Assembly (NCBI GenBank): GCA_963745755.1
Contig: CAVUYP010000001.1
Coordinates: 1,922,001-1,986,000, forward strand
Length of the DNA: 64,000 nucleotides
Reading direction: 5' to 3'
From: RHKX01 sp963745755
GTDB taxonomy: Bacteria; Actinomycetota; Thermoleophilia; Solirubrobacterales; 70-9
Shown here: in pieces, positions 10,403 to 17,989 of the stretch
How positions within the stretch are numbered: position 1 is the first letter of the stretch
How the letters are laid out: each line of letters starts with the position of its first letter
Notes under the pieces: model-generated
Told to the model about the DNA's origin: nothing
The model's input: the letters and a program-made list of their open reading frames with translations, nothing else
Databases searched by the model: none
Translations under genes and position numbers: made by a program

Positions 10403-11053
10403 TCAGCCGATCGCGGCCGATCGCGGCGCGGCGGCGAACGAGGCGAGGGCCTGCTTGCCGCCGGCCGGGATCGGCGCCCCGTGCGCCATCAGCAGGACGT
10501 CGAAGTCGAGCTCCAGCAGCGGCTCGAGCGCGGCGATGATCCCCGCCTTCGTCGCCTCCGGGTCATCCATCAGCGAATCGGGGACGAAGCCGAGACCGTG
10601 CTCGTCGGCGACGACCGTGTCGGCGAAGGCGAGCGCGCCCGGCCCGACGGCGATCTGGAGGGCGCCCTCGTCGGCGGCCAGCGACCCGACCTCGTGGGCG
10701 ATGACCCCCTCGGCGACCTCCTCCTCCCATCCGTAGCCGACGACCGCCGGCGCATCCGCCGCCTCGAACTCGTCGAGCCCGGCCCGCGGGCAGCGCAGCG
10801 CCGCCCCGAACCGCGCCGCGATCTCCTCCGACCCGCGCAGGTGGTGGCGGTTGGTGAGCAGGACCTGCTCAACCCCGCCCGCCCGCTCGAGCGCCGCGAT
10901 CAGACCGTCGACGCCGATCGGATCGATCGCGACCCGCTGGCGGGTCAGGTAGTGGGAATGGACGATCGCCCCGTGGCTGGGGTGGCGACCGCTCCAGGCG
11001 AGGATGCCGGGGATGACCTCGGTCAACAGCTCGTCGCCCTCGCGTTCTGCCAT
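10403..11053 (-). CDS. Metallo-beta-lactamase-fold-like protein lacking the HxHxDH motif
   Basis: A 216-residue protein with the strand pattern of the MBL fold (VAIDPIGVDGLIAAL, VEQVLLTNRHHLRGSEEIAARFG, GALAFADTVVADE, DVLLMAHGAPIP). The place where active hydrolases have THxHxDH reads TNRHHLRGS, so the usual zinc ligands are mostly missing, while the late GHG/GHP-type motif survives as AHGAPI. It may bind one metal or none. This pattern recurs in an actinobacterial group of small MBL-like proteins of unknown role. It is intact and divergent from purC with 57 bases between them. Confidence 0.6.
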   Translation of the reverse strand: MAEREGDELLTEVIPGILAWSGRHPSHGAIVHSHYLTRQRVAIDPIGVDGLIAALERAGGVEQVLLTNRHHLRGSEEIAARFGAALRCPRAGLDEFEAADAPAVVGYGWEEEVAEGVIAHEVGSLAADEGALQIAVGPGALAFADTVVADEHGLGFVPDSLMDDPEATKAGIIAALEPLLELDFDVLLMAHGAPIPAGGKQALASFAAAPRSAAIG

Positions 11054-11098
11054 GCCCTCCGGCTACCCGGTCGCGGCGACGTCGACACATCGCGCTGC

Positions 11099-11104
11099 TA
11101 GCCT
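11099..11104 (+). promoter_or_regulatory. Probable -10 element of purC
   Basis: TAGCCT ends 6 bases before the presumed purC ATG at 11111, suggesting a leaderless or nearly leaderless transcript. Confidence 0.5.
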
Positions 11105-11110
11105 CGCGCC

Positions 11111-11968
11111 ATGTCTACCTCACTCTAGCGAGCTCGAGCTCCATTCGAGCGGCAAGGTCCGCGAGATCTACAGCGACGGGGACGAGCTGATCATGGTCGC
11201 CTCGGACCGGATCTCGGCCTTCGACGTGGTCCTCCCCGAGCCGATCCCCGACAAGGGCCGGGTGCTGACCCAGATGTCGATCTTCTGGTTCGAGACGACC
11301 GGCGCGATCGTCCCCAACCACCTGATCAGCGAGGACGTTCCCGCCGAGGTCGCGGGCCGGGCGATCCGGGTCAAGAAGCTCGACATGTACCCGGTCGAGT
11401 GCGTCGTCCGCGGCTACCTCTCGGGGTCCGGCTGGAAGGAGTACCAGCAGTCGCAATCGGTCTGCGGGATCGAGCTGCCCGGCGGCCTCGAGGAGTCCGA
11501 CCAGCTGCCCGAGCCGATCTTCACGCCGGCGACCAAGGCCGAGATCGGCGAGCACGACGAGAACATCGACTTCGACCGGGCCTGCGAGATCGTCGGCTCG
11601 CGGCCGCTGATGGAGGAGCTGCGCCGCGTCTCGATCGAGCTCTACGAGCACGCCCGCAGCCACGCCTTCGAGCGCGGCATCATCCTCGCCGACACGAAGT
11701 TCGAGTTCGGCTCCGACCCCGGCGCCGAGGTCGTGCTCGGCGACGAGGTCCTGACCCCGGACTCCTCGCGGTTCTGGCCGGCCGACGACTACGAGCCCGG
11801 TCGCGGCCAGGCCTCCTTCGACAAGCAGTACGTCCGCGACTACCTCGAGCGAGCAGGGCTGGGACCACTCGCCGCCGGCGCCGGCGCTGCCCGCCGAGGT
11901 GATCGCCGGGCACCACCGCCAAGTACCGCGAGGCCTACGAGCGGATCACCGGCCGCAGCCTCGACTGA
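11111..11968 (+). CDS. purC: SAICAR synthetase (three frame breaks)
   Basis: PurC joins CAIR and aspartate with ATP. The signature segments GKVREIYSDGDELIMVASDRISAFD, KGRVLTQMS, VVRGYLSGSGW, the ATKAE...HDENI substrate loop, ILADTKFEFG and LTPDSSRFW are all intact. The ATG at 11111 runs into a TAG after five codons unless one T at 11126 is removed, when it joins the family N-terminus (SELELHSSGKVREIY). Two further extra bases near 11850 and 11912 are needed to read the usual C-terminus ending YREAYERITGRSLD. The repaired length is 284 residues, which matches the family. Three indels within one otherwise normal enzyme again point to sequence error. Confidence 0.85.
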
Positions 11969-11972
11969 GCGG

Positions 11973-12389
11973 ATGGAGTCCGGGTTCGCCAGAAGCAGGC
12001 TCGCCCCCGACCCGGGCGAGCGCTTCGTGCCGCTGCGGCGGCAGCTCGGCGTCTCCTCGTTCGGGCTCAATCAGATCGTCCTGCAGCCGCGTCAGCGCGG
12101 CCGGATCCACCGCCACCGCGACCAGGAGGAGGTCTACCTCGTCCTCGGCGGCACGCTGACGATCCTGATCGAGGGCGAGGAGCAGACGCTCGAGCGCGAT
12201 GAGCTGATTCGGGTCGCGCCCGAGCTCCGCCGCCAGCTCGTCAACGCCGGCGACGCGCCGCTGGTGCTGCTGGCGCTGGGCGGCGGCGGCGAACACACCG
12301 GCCGCGACGGCGAGGCGTTCGTCGACTGGGAGCAGGAGCGGGGCGCGGCCCCGCAGGAGACGCCGCTGCCCGACGACTTGCCGGGCTGA
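11973..12389 (+). CDS. Cupin-domain protein
   Basis: A 138-residue single-domain cupin: FGLNQIVLQPRQRGRIHRHRDQEEVYLVLGG is cupin motif 1 with the two His and the Glu that bind metal, and ELIRVAPELRRQLVNAGDAPLVLLALGG is motif 2, where the usual last His is replaced by Arg. The tail is acidic and proline-rich. Small cupins may be enzymes or sugar or ligand binders; nothing here fixes the substrate. It starts 4 bases after the purC stop, so it is likely co-transcribed with purC. Confidence 0.8.
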   Translation: MESGFARSRLAPDPGERFVPLRRQLGVSSFGLNQIVLQPRQRGRIHRHRDQEEVYLVLGGTLTILIEGEEQTLERDELIRVAPELRRQLVNAGDAPLVLLALGGGGEHTGRDGEAFVDWEQERGAAPQETPLPDDLPG

Positions 12390-12405
12390 GCGAAGACCGG
12401 TCCCG

Positions 12406-12411
12406 TACCCT
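12406..12411 (+). promoter_or_regulatory. Probable -10 element of the sulfotransferase at 12422
   Basis: TACCCT lies 10 bases before the ATG at 12422, the same arrangement as at other unit heads here. Confidence 0.45.
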
Positions 12412-12421
12412 GCGGCCCGCG

Positions 12422-13394
12422 ATGGCGCAGGCGATCCTGATGCAGGGCATGCGGCGGTCGGGGACGACGATCCTCTACGACGCGCTGCTCGAGGACCCGG
12501 CGCTGCACTGCTTCTACGAGCCGCTGCGCGAGGACACCGAGACGCCGGGCGGCGGCAGCGGCGCCCGCGCGACCGACCCGTTCGCCGAGACCCGGGCGCT
12601 GCGGCTCGCCTACCGCGACCGCCACTGGCCCGGGCTCGACATCGCCGAGTTCAACCTCGGCGGTCCCGGCAATCCCGAGGCCGAGATCGGCCCGGACCTC
12701 CCCGAGCACTGCGCCGGCTTCCTGCGGACGCTGCTCGACCGCGACGAGCCGGTGATGATCAAGGAGACCCGCTTCTACGACAAGCTCGAGGCGATCCACG
12801 CGATCGCCCCCGAGGACACGGTGCTGATCCACGTCGTCCGCGATCCCCGCGCCGTCGCCGCCTCGATGATGATGGGCAAGGGCCGCAGCCGGACCTACGC
12901 GGCCCCCGACGAGTTCTTCGCCGAGCGCGAGAAGCGCAAGCTCTGGTCGAGCCGGCAGCTGTCGCGGATCCTCCTCGGCCGCCCCGAGTACGCGCAGGTT
13001 CGCCGGCCGGCGAACTTCGAGCGGATCCTGATCGTCTGGAGGCACACCTTCGAGAGCACCCGGCGCGACGGCCGGGCGCTGTTCGGCGACCGCTACGTGC
13101 TGCTCCGCAACGAGGAGCTGCGCGCCGACCCGGTCGCGGCGATCGCCCGCGTCTACGAGGCCGTCGGCCGCGGCACCCCGCCCGAGGTCGCCGAGTGGGC
13201 TCGCGGCAAGGTCAGGGACCCGGAGGTCCCGTTCGCCGCCAACGATCCCCGCTGGACGCGAGGCCTTCGCGAAGCTCGGCATGGGCGCGTCGCTGCGGGA
13301 CGCCGGCTACGGAGCGCTCGCCGACACGATCGCGCCCGCGCCCGCCCGGGCAGGGCTGCGCGGGCTGCTGAGGCGCAGTCGTGCTTCCCGGTAG
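12422..13394 (+). CDS. Sulfotransferase family protein, divergent member (one frame break)
   Basis: The N-terminal RRSGTTILYDALLEDP is the 5'-phosphosulfate loop of PAPS-dependent sulfotransferases, and VLIHVVRDPRAVAASMMMG is the 3'-phosphate-binding strand. It differs clearly from the other sulfotransferases in the window: it has no ETHFVPEL or RWGDKTP motif, and a longer middle. Such enzymes move sulfate from PAPS to a sugar, lipid or protein hydroxyl. Reading on after residue 279 needs removal of one base near 13264, giving 323 residues ending LRGLLRRSRASR. The gene lies between purC-cupin and purS with a TACCCT hexamer of its own. Confidence 0.78.
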
Positions 13395-13403
13395 CCGGTC
13401 GTC

Positions 13404-13409
13404 TAGGTT
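13404..13409 (+). promoter_or_regulatory. Probable -10 element of purS-purQ
   Basis: TAGGTT ends 6 bases before the purS GTG at 13416, so the purSQ transcript is probably leaderless. Confidence 0.45.
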
Positions 13410-13415
13410 GGGCCC

Positions 13416-13643
13416 GTGATCGCGCGGGTTCTGATCAAGCCGAAGGACGGGATCCTCGACCCGCAGGGCAAGGCGGTCGAGCGAGCCCTGCCGACGCTCG
13501 GCGTCGGATCGGTCAGCGACGTCCGCGTCGGCCGGATGGTCGAGCTCCACTACGAGGACCGCGACGAGCTCGTGGGCCTCTGCGAGAAGCTGCTCGTCAA
13601 CCCGCTGATCGAGGACTACGAGATCGAGGAGCTCGGCAGTTGA
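13416..13643 (+). CDS. purS: FGAM synthase subunit PurS
   Basis: PurS is the small subunit of the three-part phosphoribosylformylglycinamidine synthase (PurS, PurQ, small PurL), bridging the other two. The 75-residue product has the typical pattern ARVLIKPKDGILDPQGKAVERALPTLG and a second half (DVRVGRMVELHY...LLVNPLIEDYEIEE). The start is GTG at 13416. The TGA overlaps the TTG start of purQ, as expected for subunits made in fixed ratio. PurL is 15 kb downstream, separated by the sugar/sulfate block. Confidence 0.93.
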   Translation: MIARVLIKPKDGILDPQGKAVERALPTLGVGSVSDVRVGRMVELHYEDRDELVGLCEKLLVNPLIEDYEIEELGS

Positions 13644-14308
13644 GGTTCGGGGTGCTGCGGTTCCCCGGGTCGTGCGACGAGGTCGACGCGGTGCTCGCCT
13701 GCGAGCGCGTCGCCGAGGCACGGATCATCTGGCACGGCGACACCGACCTCGGCGGCATCGACGCGGTCGTCGTCCCCGGCGGCTTCTCCTACGGCGACTA
13801 CCTGCGGGTCGGCTCGATCGCGCGCTTCGCGCCGGCGATGGAGAAGGTGCTCGAGTTCGCCGCCGCGGGCGGCCCGGTGCTCGGCATCTGCAACGGCTTC
13901 CAGGTGCTCTGCGAGGCCGGGATGCTTCCCGGCGCGTTGCTCCCGAACGAGGGCCTGCGCTTCCTCTGCCGGCAGGTCGGGGTCGAGGTCGCCGACTCCG
14001 ACACCGCCTGGACGGGGGCCTGCCGGAACGGCGACGTCCTCTCGATCCCGGTCAAGCACACGACCGGCCGCTGGTTCGCGCCGCCGGAGCTGCTCGCCGA
14101 GGTCGAGGCGAACGGCCAGGTCGTCTTCCGCTACGCGACCGGCGAGAACCCGAACGGCTCGCTCAACGACGTCGCCGGCGTTCGCAACGAGCGCGGCAAC
14201 GTGGTCGGGCTGATGCCCCATCCCGAGCACGCCGTCGACGCGCTGACCGGATCGACGGACGGCCTGAAGCTGTTCGAGTCCGCCGCCCGGGCGCTCGCCG
14301 CCGCCTAG
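13640..14308 (+). CDS. purQ: FGAM synthase subunit PurQ (glutaminase)
   Basis: Class I glutamine amidotransferase that releases ammonia for the PurL subunit. The nucleophile elbow VLGICNGFQVLCE holds the catalytic Cys, and LMPHPEHAVD holds the His-Glu pair. The opening RFGVLRFPGSCDE and GGFSYGDYLR are PurQ-specific. The start is TTG at 13640, overlapping the purS stop. The length of 222 residues is normal and the frame is unbroken. Confidence 0.94.
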   Translation: MRFGVLRFPGSCDEVDAVLACERVAEARIIWHGDTDLGGIDAVVVPGGFSYGDYLRVGSIARFAPAMEKVLEFAAAGGPVLGICNGFQVLCEAGMLPGALLPNEGLRFLCRQVGVEVADSDTAWTGACRNGDVLSIPVKHTTGRWFAPPELLAEVEANGQVVFRYATGENPNGSLNDVAGVRNERGNVVGLMPHPEHAVDALTGSTDGLKLFESAARALAAA

Positions 14309-14318
14309 CCGCCGGGCG

Positions 14319-15200
14319 ATGAACCACCTCCGCGTCCTGCGTCCGGCCCCGGGCGTCTATGCCTTCTACGACGGGCGCATCCCCGGCTACCGGTTCGACG
14401 AGGAGCCGAACTGGGTCGACGAGGGGGCGCTGTCGCTCGGCGTCGCCAGCTACGCAGTCGTCGACGACGACGCGGCGCTGATCTACGACACCCACGTCTC
14501 CGTCGAGCACGCGCGCTTCGTCCGCACGACGCTCGAGGCCGAGGGGGTCGGCCGCTTCACGGTCGTGCTCAGCCACTGGCATCTCGACCACGTCGCCGGA
14601 ACCGCGGTCTTCGCGGATTGCGAGATCGTCGCCAGCGCCCGCACCGCCGAGCTGCTCGCGCAGCAGCGGAGCGCGATCGAGGGCGGCACGGCGAGCGGCC
14701 CGCCGGCGATCGACCCGCTGATCCTACCGACCCGCACGTTCGCCGACCGGGCCGAGCTCCGGATCGGCGGGCTGGCGGCGCAGCTGATCCAGCTGAACAT
14801 CCACAGCGACGACGCGGTCGTCGTCGCCGTGCCCGACCGGCGCCTGCTGCTCGCCGGCGACACGGTCGAGGACACCGTCACCTACGTCGACGAGCCACAG
14901 TCGCTCGACGCCCACCGGGCCGATCTCGCCCGGCTGCTCGAGCTCGCTCCGGAGCGGATCCTGCCGAGCCACGGCGATCCCGACGTGATCGCCGCCGGCG
15001 GCTACTCGACCGCGCTGATCGCCGCGACGCGGGACTACGTCGGCAAGCTGCAGCGCTGCCGCACCGAGCCCGGGCTGCGCGAGCTGAGCCTCGCGGACTT
15101 CGCCGCCGACTCGCTTGCGGCCGGCGCGATCAACTACTTCGAGCCGTACGAGAACGTGCACCGCGAGAACGTCGCAGCCGTGCTCGCGGACGGCGCATAG
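14319..15200 (+). CDS. Metallo-beta-lactamase-fold hydrolase
   Basis: A 293-residue MBL-fold protein with a complete metal site: HWHLDHVAG (HxHxDH), a downstream LLLAGDTVEDT Asp, and the late LPSHGDPD His. The N-terminal part (RPAPGVYAFYDGRIPG) and the extra helical C-terminal region place it with broad MBL hydrolases such as quinoprotein relay/SoxH-like or alkylsulfatase-like groups, but the substrate is not evident. It starts 10 bases after purQ and is followed after 19 bases by a glycosyltransferase. Confidence 0.82.
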   Translation: MNHLRVLRPAPGVYAFYDGRIPGYRFDEEPNWVDEGALSLGVASYAVVDDDAALIYDTHVSVEHARFVRTTLEAEGVGRFTVVLSHWHLDHVAGTAVFADCEIVASARTAELLAQQRSAIEGGTASGPPAIDPLILPTRTFADRAELRIGGLAAQLIQLNIHSDDAVVVAVPDRRLLLAGDTVEDTVTYVDEPQSLDAHRADLARLLELAPERILPSHGDPDVIAAGGYSTALIAATRDYVGKLQRCRTEPGLRELSLADFAADSLAAGAINYFEPYENVHRENVAAVLADGA

Positions 15201-15219
15201 CTGCCATCCTTCCCGGCCC

Positions 15220-16290
15220 ATGCGAGTCGGGATCTGCGCCTTCTGGTTCAACCGCGGGCAGGGCGTCGTCGCCCGCCAGCTGCGCTCCGCCCTCGACGAG
15301 GTCGGTCACGAGACGTTCGTGCTCGGCCGGCCGACCAAGGAGAGCTTTCCGATGCCGCAGGAGGCTCGCGAGGACGACGTCTGGGCGCAGTCCGGGGTGA
15401 CCCCCGCCTCCGATTTCTACATCCCCGCCGACGAGCTGCTCGGCTGGGCCGGCGAGACCGGGATCGAGGCCTGCTTCTTCGATCAGAACTACGAGTTCGA
15501 CGCGCTTACGCAGCTGCGCGGGTCGGGCGTGCGGACGATCGGCCGGTTCGTCTGGGAGCGGTTCAGCGACGAGCACGTCGAGCCGGCCAAGCGCGCCTAC
15601 GACCTCGTCTACTCGCTGACCCGGGCCGAGCAGGAGCGCTACGCGGGGATGGGGATCGAGACCCCCTACGTCCAGTACGGGGTCCACCCCGAGTACTTCG
15701 CGGTGACTCCGAACCGCGACCACGAGGGGGTCGTCTTCCACTACCACGCCGGCCTGCTCGGCAAGCGGAAGCCGTTCAAGGAGGTCATCAACGCCTTCTC
15801 GGCGACCCGCGAGCCGCAGCTGCGGCTGATCGTCAAGGCACAGATCGAGCGGCGGATGAAGTTCCTCGAGCGGGCCGTCAGGCAGGACGAGCGGATCGAG
15901 CTGGTCCTCGAGGACCTTCCCACCGACGCCCACCTGCAGATGTTCGCCGACGCCGACGTCTGCATGGCGCCGGCGCGCTGGGAGGGGCTCGGCCTGCACC
16001 TCTACGAGGCGATCGCCTTCGGCCAGCCGATCGTCTGCAACGACGACGCGCCGATGAACGAGCTGGTCAGCGACGGCGTCAACGGCCTGCTCGTTCCCTC
16101 CCACCGGGACGGCCTCGCCAACTCCGGCATCCCCGCGAAGACGGTCGACGTCGACGGCCTCACGGCGGCGATCTCCCGGCTCGCCGACCCCGGCCTGCGA
16201 GCCGAGCTGTCGGCCGGCGCCCTCAGGGTCCGCGACGAGCGCAGCTGGGACCGCACGATCACCGACTTCGCGGCGCTGCTCGCCCCCTGA
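15220..16290 (+). CDS. GT4-type glycosyltransferase, paralogue 2
   Basis: A 356-residue GT-B enzyme starting MRVGICAFWFNRGQGVVARQ and sharing all landmarks with the other four: the PTKESF region, FFDQNYEFD, TIGRFVWERF, YSLTRAEQERYAGMGIETPYVQYGVHPEYF, KRKPFKEVI, RWEGLGLHLYEAIAFGQPI and DDAPMNELVSDGVNGLLVP. The hinge after HPEYFAV is short and lacks the P1 insert found in paralogues 1 and 3. It opens the sugar/sulfate block. The palindrome P3 begins 10 bases after the stop. The likely role is transfer of a sugar onto a surface glycan, which is inference from family and context. Confidence 0.88.
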   Translation: MRVGICAFWFNRGQGVVARQLRSALDEVGHETFVLGRPTKESFPMPQEAREDDVWAQSGVTPASDFYIPADELLGWAGETGIEACFFDQNYEFDALTQLRGSGVRTIGRFVWERFSDEHVEPAKRAYDLVYSLTRAEQERYAGMGIETPYVQYGVHPEYFAVTPNRDHEGVVFHYHAGLLGKRKPFKEVINAFSATREPQLRLIVKAQIERRMKFLERAVRQDERIELVLEDLPTDAHLQMFADADVCMAPARWEGLGLHLYEAIAFGQPIVCNDDAPMNELVSDGVNGLLVPSHRDGLANSGIPAKTVDVDGLTAAISRLADPGLRAELSAGALRVRDERSWDRTITDFAALLAP

Positions 16291-16300
16291 CGCCGCGAAG

Positions 16301-16335
16301 TTGCAGAAACCGGCCACCACGGCCGGTTTCTGCAA
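16301..16335. repeat. Palindromic repeat P3, copy 2
   Basis: A perfect 15-bp stem (TTGCAGAAACCGGCC and its complement) around the loop ACCAC. Compared with 2112-2146 the last stem pair changes from T-A to C-G on both arms, and the flanks GAAG and TCTCGCG are kept. It starts 10 bases after a stop codon, consistent with a terminator-like role. Confidence 0.78.
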
Positions 16336-16381
16336 TCTCGCGCAGCAGAGTTGCAGCAGACCCCGGCTCGGGGCCATCGCC

Positions 16382-16387
16382 TACGCT
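16382..16387 (+). promoter_or_regulatory. Probable -10 element of the sulfotransferase at 16395
   Basis: TACGCT ends 7 bases before the ATG at 16395, and the P3 hairpin lies just upstream, so a new transcript probably starts here. Confidence 0.45.
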
Positions 16388-16394
16388 TCGCGCG

Positions 16395-17321
16395 ATGGCT
16401 CTGTTCGCGAAGAAGACGAAGGACGCCGAGCGGCCGCCGGTCCCGTTCATCGTCGGCGTCGGCCGCTCCGGCACGACGATGCTGCGGCTGATGCTCGACG
16501 CCCATCCCGACCTGACGATCCCGCCCGAGACCCACTTCGTCCCCGAGCTGATCGACGCGATCGAGTCCGGCGCGACGCCCGAGCAGGCGGTCGCGACGAT
16601 GACCGCCGTCCGCCAGTGGGGCGATCTGCACACCGATCCCGCCGACGTCGTCGCTCGCTGGCGGCAGCTCGACTCGTTCGAGCCGGGCCCGGCCCTGCGG
16701 GCGTTCTACGAGATGTACGCCGAGCGGCAGGGCAAGCCGCGCTACGGCGAGAAGACGCCCGCCTACGTCAAGAACATGGTCAAGATCGAAGCGGCGATGC
16801 CGGAGGCGCGCTTCATTCACGTGATCCGCGACGGCCGCGACGTGGCGCTGTCACGCTGGAAGCGGACGCTCGGCGACAAGGACCCGGCCCCGGCATCGCA
16901 GGTGGCGGAGACCTGGCAGCGGCGGATCCGGCGCGCCCAGCGCCACGGGCGCAAGGTCGGTCACTACATGGAGCTGCGCTACGAGGACCTCGTCACCGAC
17001 ACCGAGCCGAATCTGCGGCGGATCGCCGGGTTCCTCGAGCTGCCCTGGGACCCGGTGATGATGAGCTACTACGAGCACGCCGCCGAGCGGATGGCGGAGA
17101 TGGCGCGCGACCTGCCCGCGACCGACGGCAAGCCGACCCGCCCCGGCGAGGAGCGGATGCAGGCGCACGCGATGACGCAGAAGCCGCCCGACCCGAGCGC
17201 CATGTACCGCTGGAAGGAGAAGATGTCGGCCGAGGACGTCGCCGCCTTCGACGGCGCCGCCGGCGAGCTGCTCGCCGACCTCGGCTACGAGGTCGGCTCC
17301 GCTGCGGCGTCGAGCGCGTGA
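16395..17321 (+). CDS. PAPS-dependent sulfotransferase, paralogue 2
   Basis: A 308-residue cytosolic-type sulfotransferase (Sulfotransfer_3-like). The phosphosulfate loop is GVGRSGTTMLRLMLDAHPDL, followed by IPPETHFVPELI, then KPRYGEKTPAYVKNM, the 3'-phosphate site RFIHVIRDGRDVALS, LRYEDLVTDTEP, and the family tail KPPDPSAMYRWKEKMSAEDVAAF. It should transfer sulfate from PAPS to an acceptor hydroxyl. It heads a coupled run: its TGA overlaps the GTG of the O-methyltransferase. The frame is unbroken. Confidence 0.88.
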   Translation: MALFAKKTKDAERPPVPFIVGVGRSGTTMLRLMLDAHPDLTIPPETHFVPELIDAIESGATPEQAVATMTAVRQWGDLHTDPADVVARWRQLDSFEPGPALRAFYEMYAERQGKPRYGEKTPAYVKNMVKIEAAMPEARFIHVIRDGRDVALSRWKRTLGDKDPAPASQVAETWQRRIRRAQRHGRKVGHYMELRYEDLVTDTEPNLRRIAGFLELPWDPVMMSYYEHAAERMAEMARDLPATDGKPTRPGEERMQAHAMTQKPPDPSAMYRWKEKMSAEDVAAFDGAAGELLADLGYEVGSAAASSA

Positions 17322-17977
17322 GCGAGCCGAAGTTCATCGCGCTGACGCCGGCGCTCCACGACTACGTCGTCCGGCACGGGGCGCGCGAGGACGCCGCGCT
17401 CGCCGCCGTCCGCGAGAGCACCGCCGCGCTCGGAGACGTCGCGGTGATGCAGATATCGCCCGACCAGGGCGCGCTGATGACGATGCTGGCGAGGCTGATC
17501 GGCGCCGAGCGGGCGATCGAGCTCGGCACGTTCACCGGCTACTCGGCGATCTGCATCGCCCGCGGTCTCGCCGCGGGCGGGAGGCTGACCGCCTGCGAGC
17601 TCGATCCCGAGCGGGCCGAGACGGCGCGGGCCAACTTCGCCGCCGCCGGCGTCGCCGACCGGATCGAGATCGCCGTCGGCGCGGCGGCCGACACCCTGGC
17701 CGGGCTGACCGCGTCGAGCGCCGGCACCTACGACCTCGCCTTCATCGACGCCGACAAGACCTCCTACCCCTCCTACTACGAGTCCTGCCTCGAGCTGCTC
17801 CGCCCGGGCGGGCTGATCGTCCTCGACAACGTGCTCCGCGACGGCACCGTGCTCGACCCCGACGACGAGGGCGGGCGGGTGATCGCGGCGCTGAACGACA
17901 GCATCGCCGGCGACGAGCGGGTCGACGTCGCGATGCTCGGCGTCGCCGACGGGATCACGCTCGCCCGCAAGCGCTGA
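17318..17977 (+). CDS. SAM-dependent O-methyltransferase (family 3 type)
   Basis: A 219-residue protein like the catechol/caffeoyl-CoA O-methyltransferase group: motif I AIELGTFTGYSAICIARGL, the acidic residue ending strand 2 (TACELDPE), the metal-binding FIDADKTSYPSYYE and LDNVLRDGTVLDP. It needs a divalent metal and normally methylates a hydroxyl. The start is GTG at 17318 overlapping the sulfotransferase stop (GTGA), and the next glycosyltransferase begins 12 bases downstream. It may methylate the glycan made by the neighbours; that link is positional only. Confidence 0.87.
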   Translation: MSEPKFIALTPALHDYVVRHGAREDAALAAVRESTAALGDVAVMQISPDQGALMTMLARLIGAERAIELGTFTGYSAICIARGLAAGGRLTACELDPERAETARANFAAAGVADRIEIAVGAAADTLAGLTASSAGTYDLAFIDADKTSYPSYYESCLELLRPGGLIVLDNVLRDGTVLDPDDEGGRVIAALNDSIAGDERVDVAMLGVADGITLARKR

Positions 17978-17989
17978 GCCGGTGAGCGA

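Noticed and set aside
12422..14308. A sulfotransferase-PurQ fusion of 628 codons
   Set aside because: The two lie in one frame only by chance after a frame break near 13264. PurS in another frame sits between them, and PurQ has a TTG start overlapping the purS stop.
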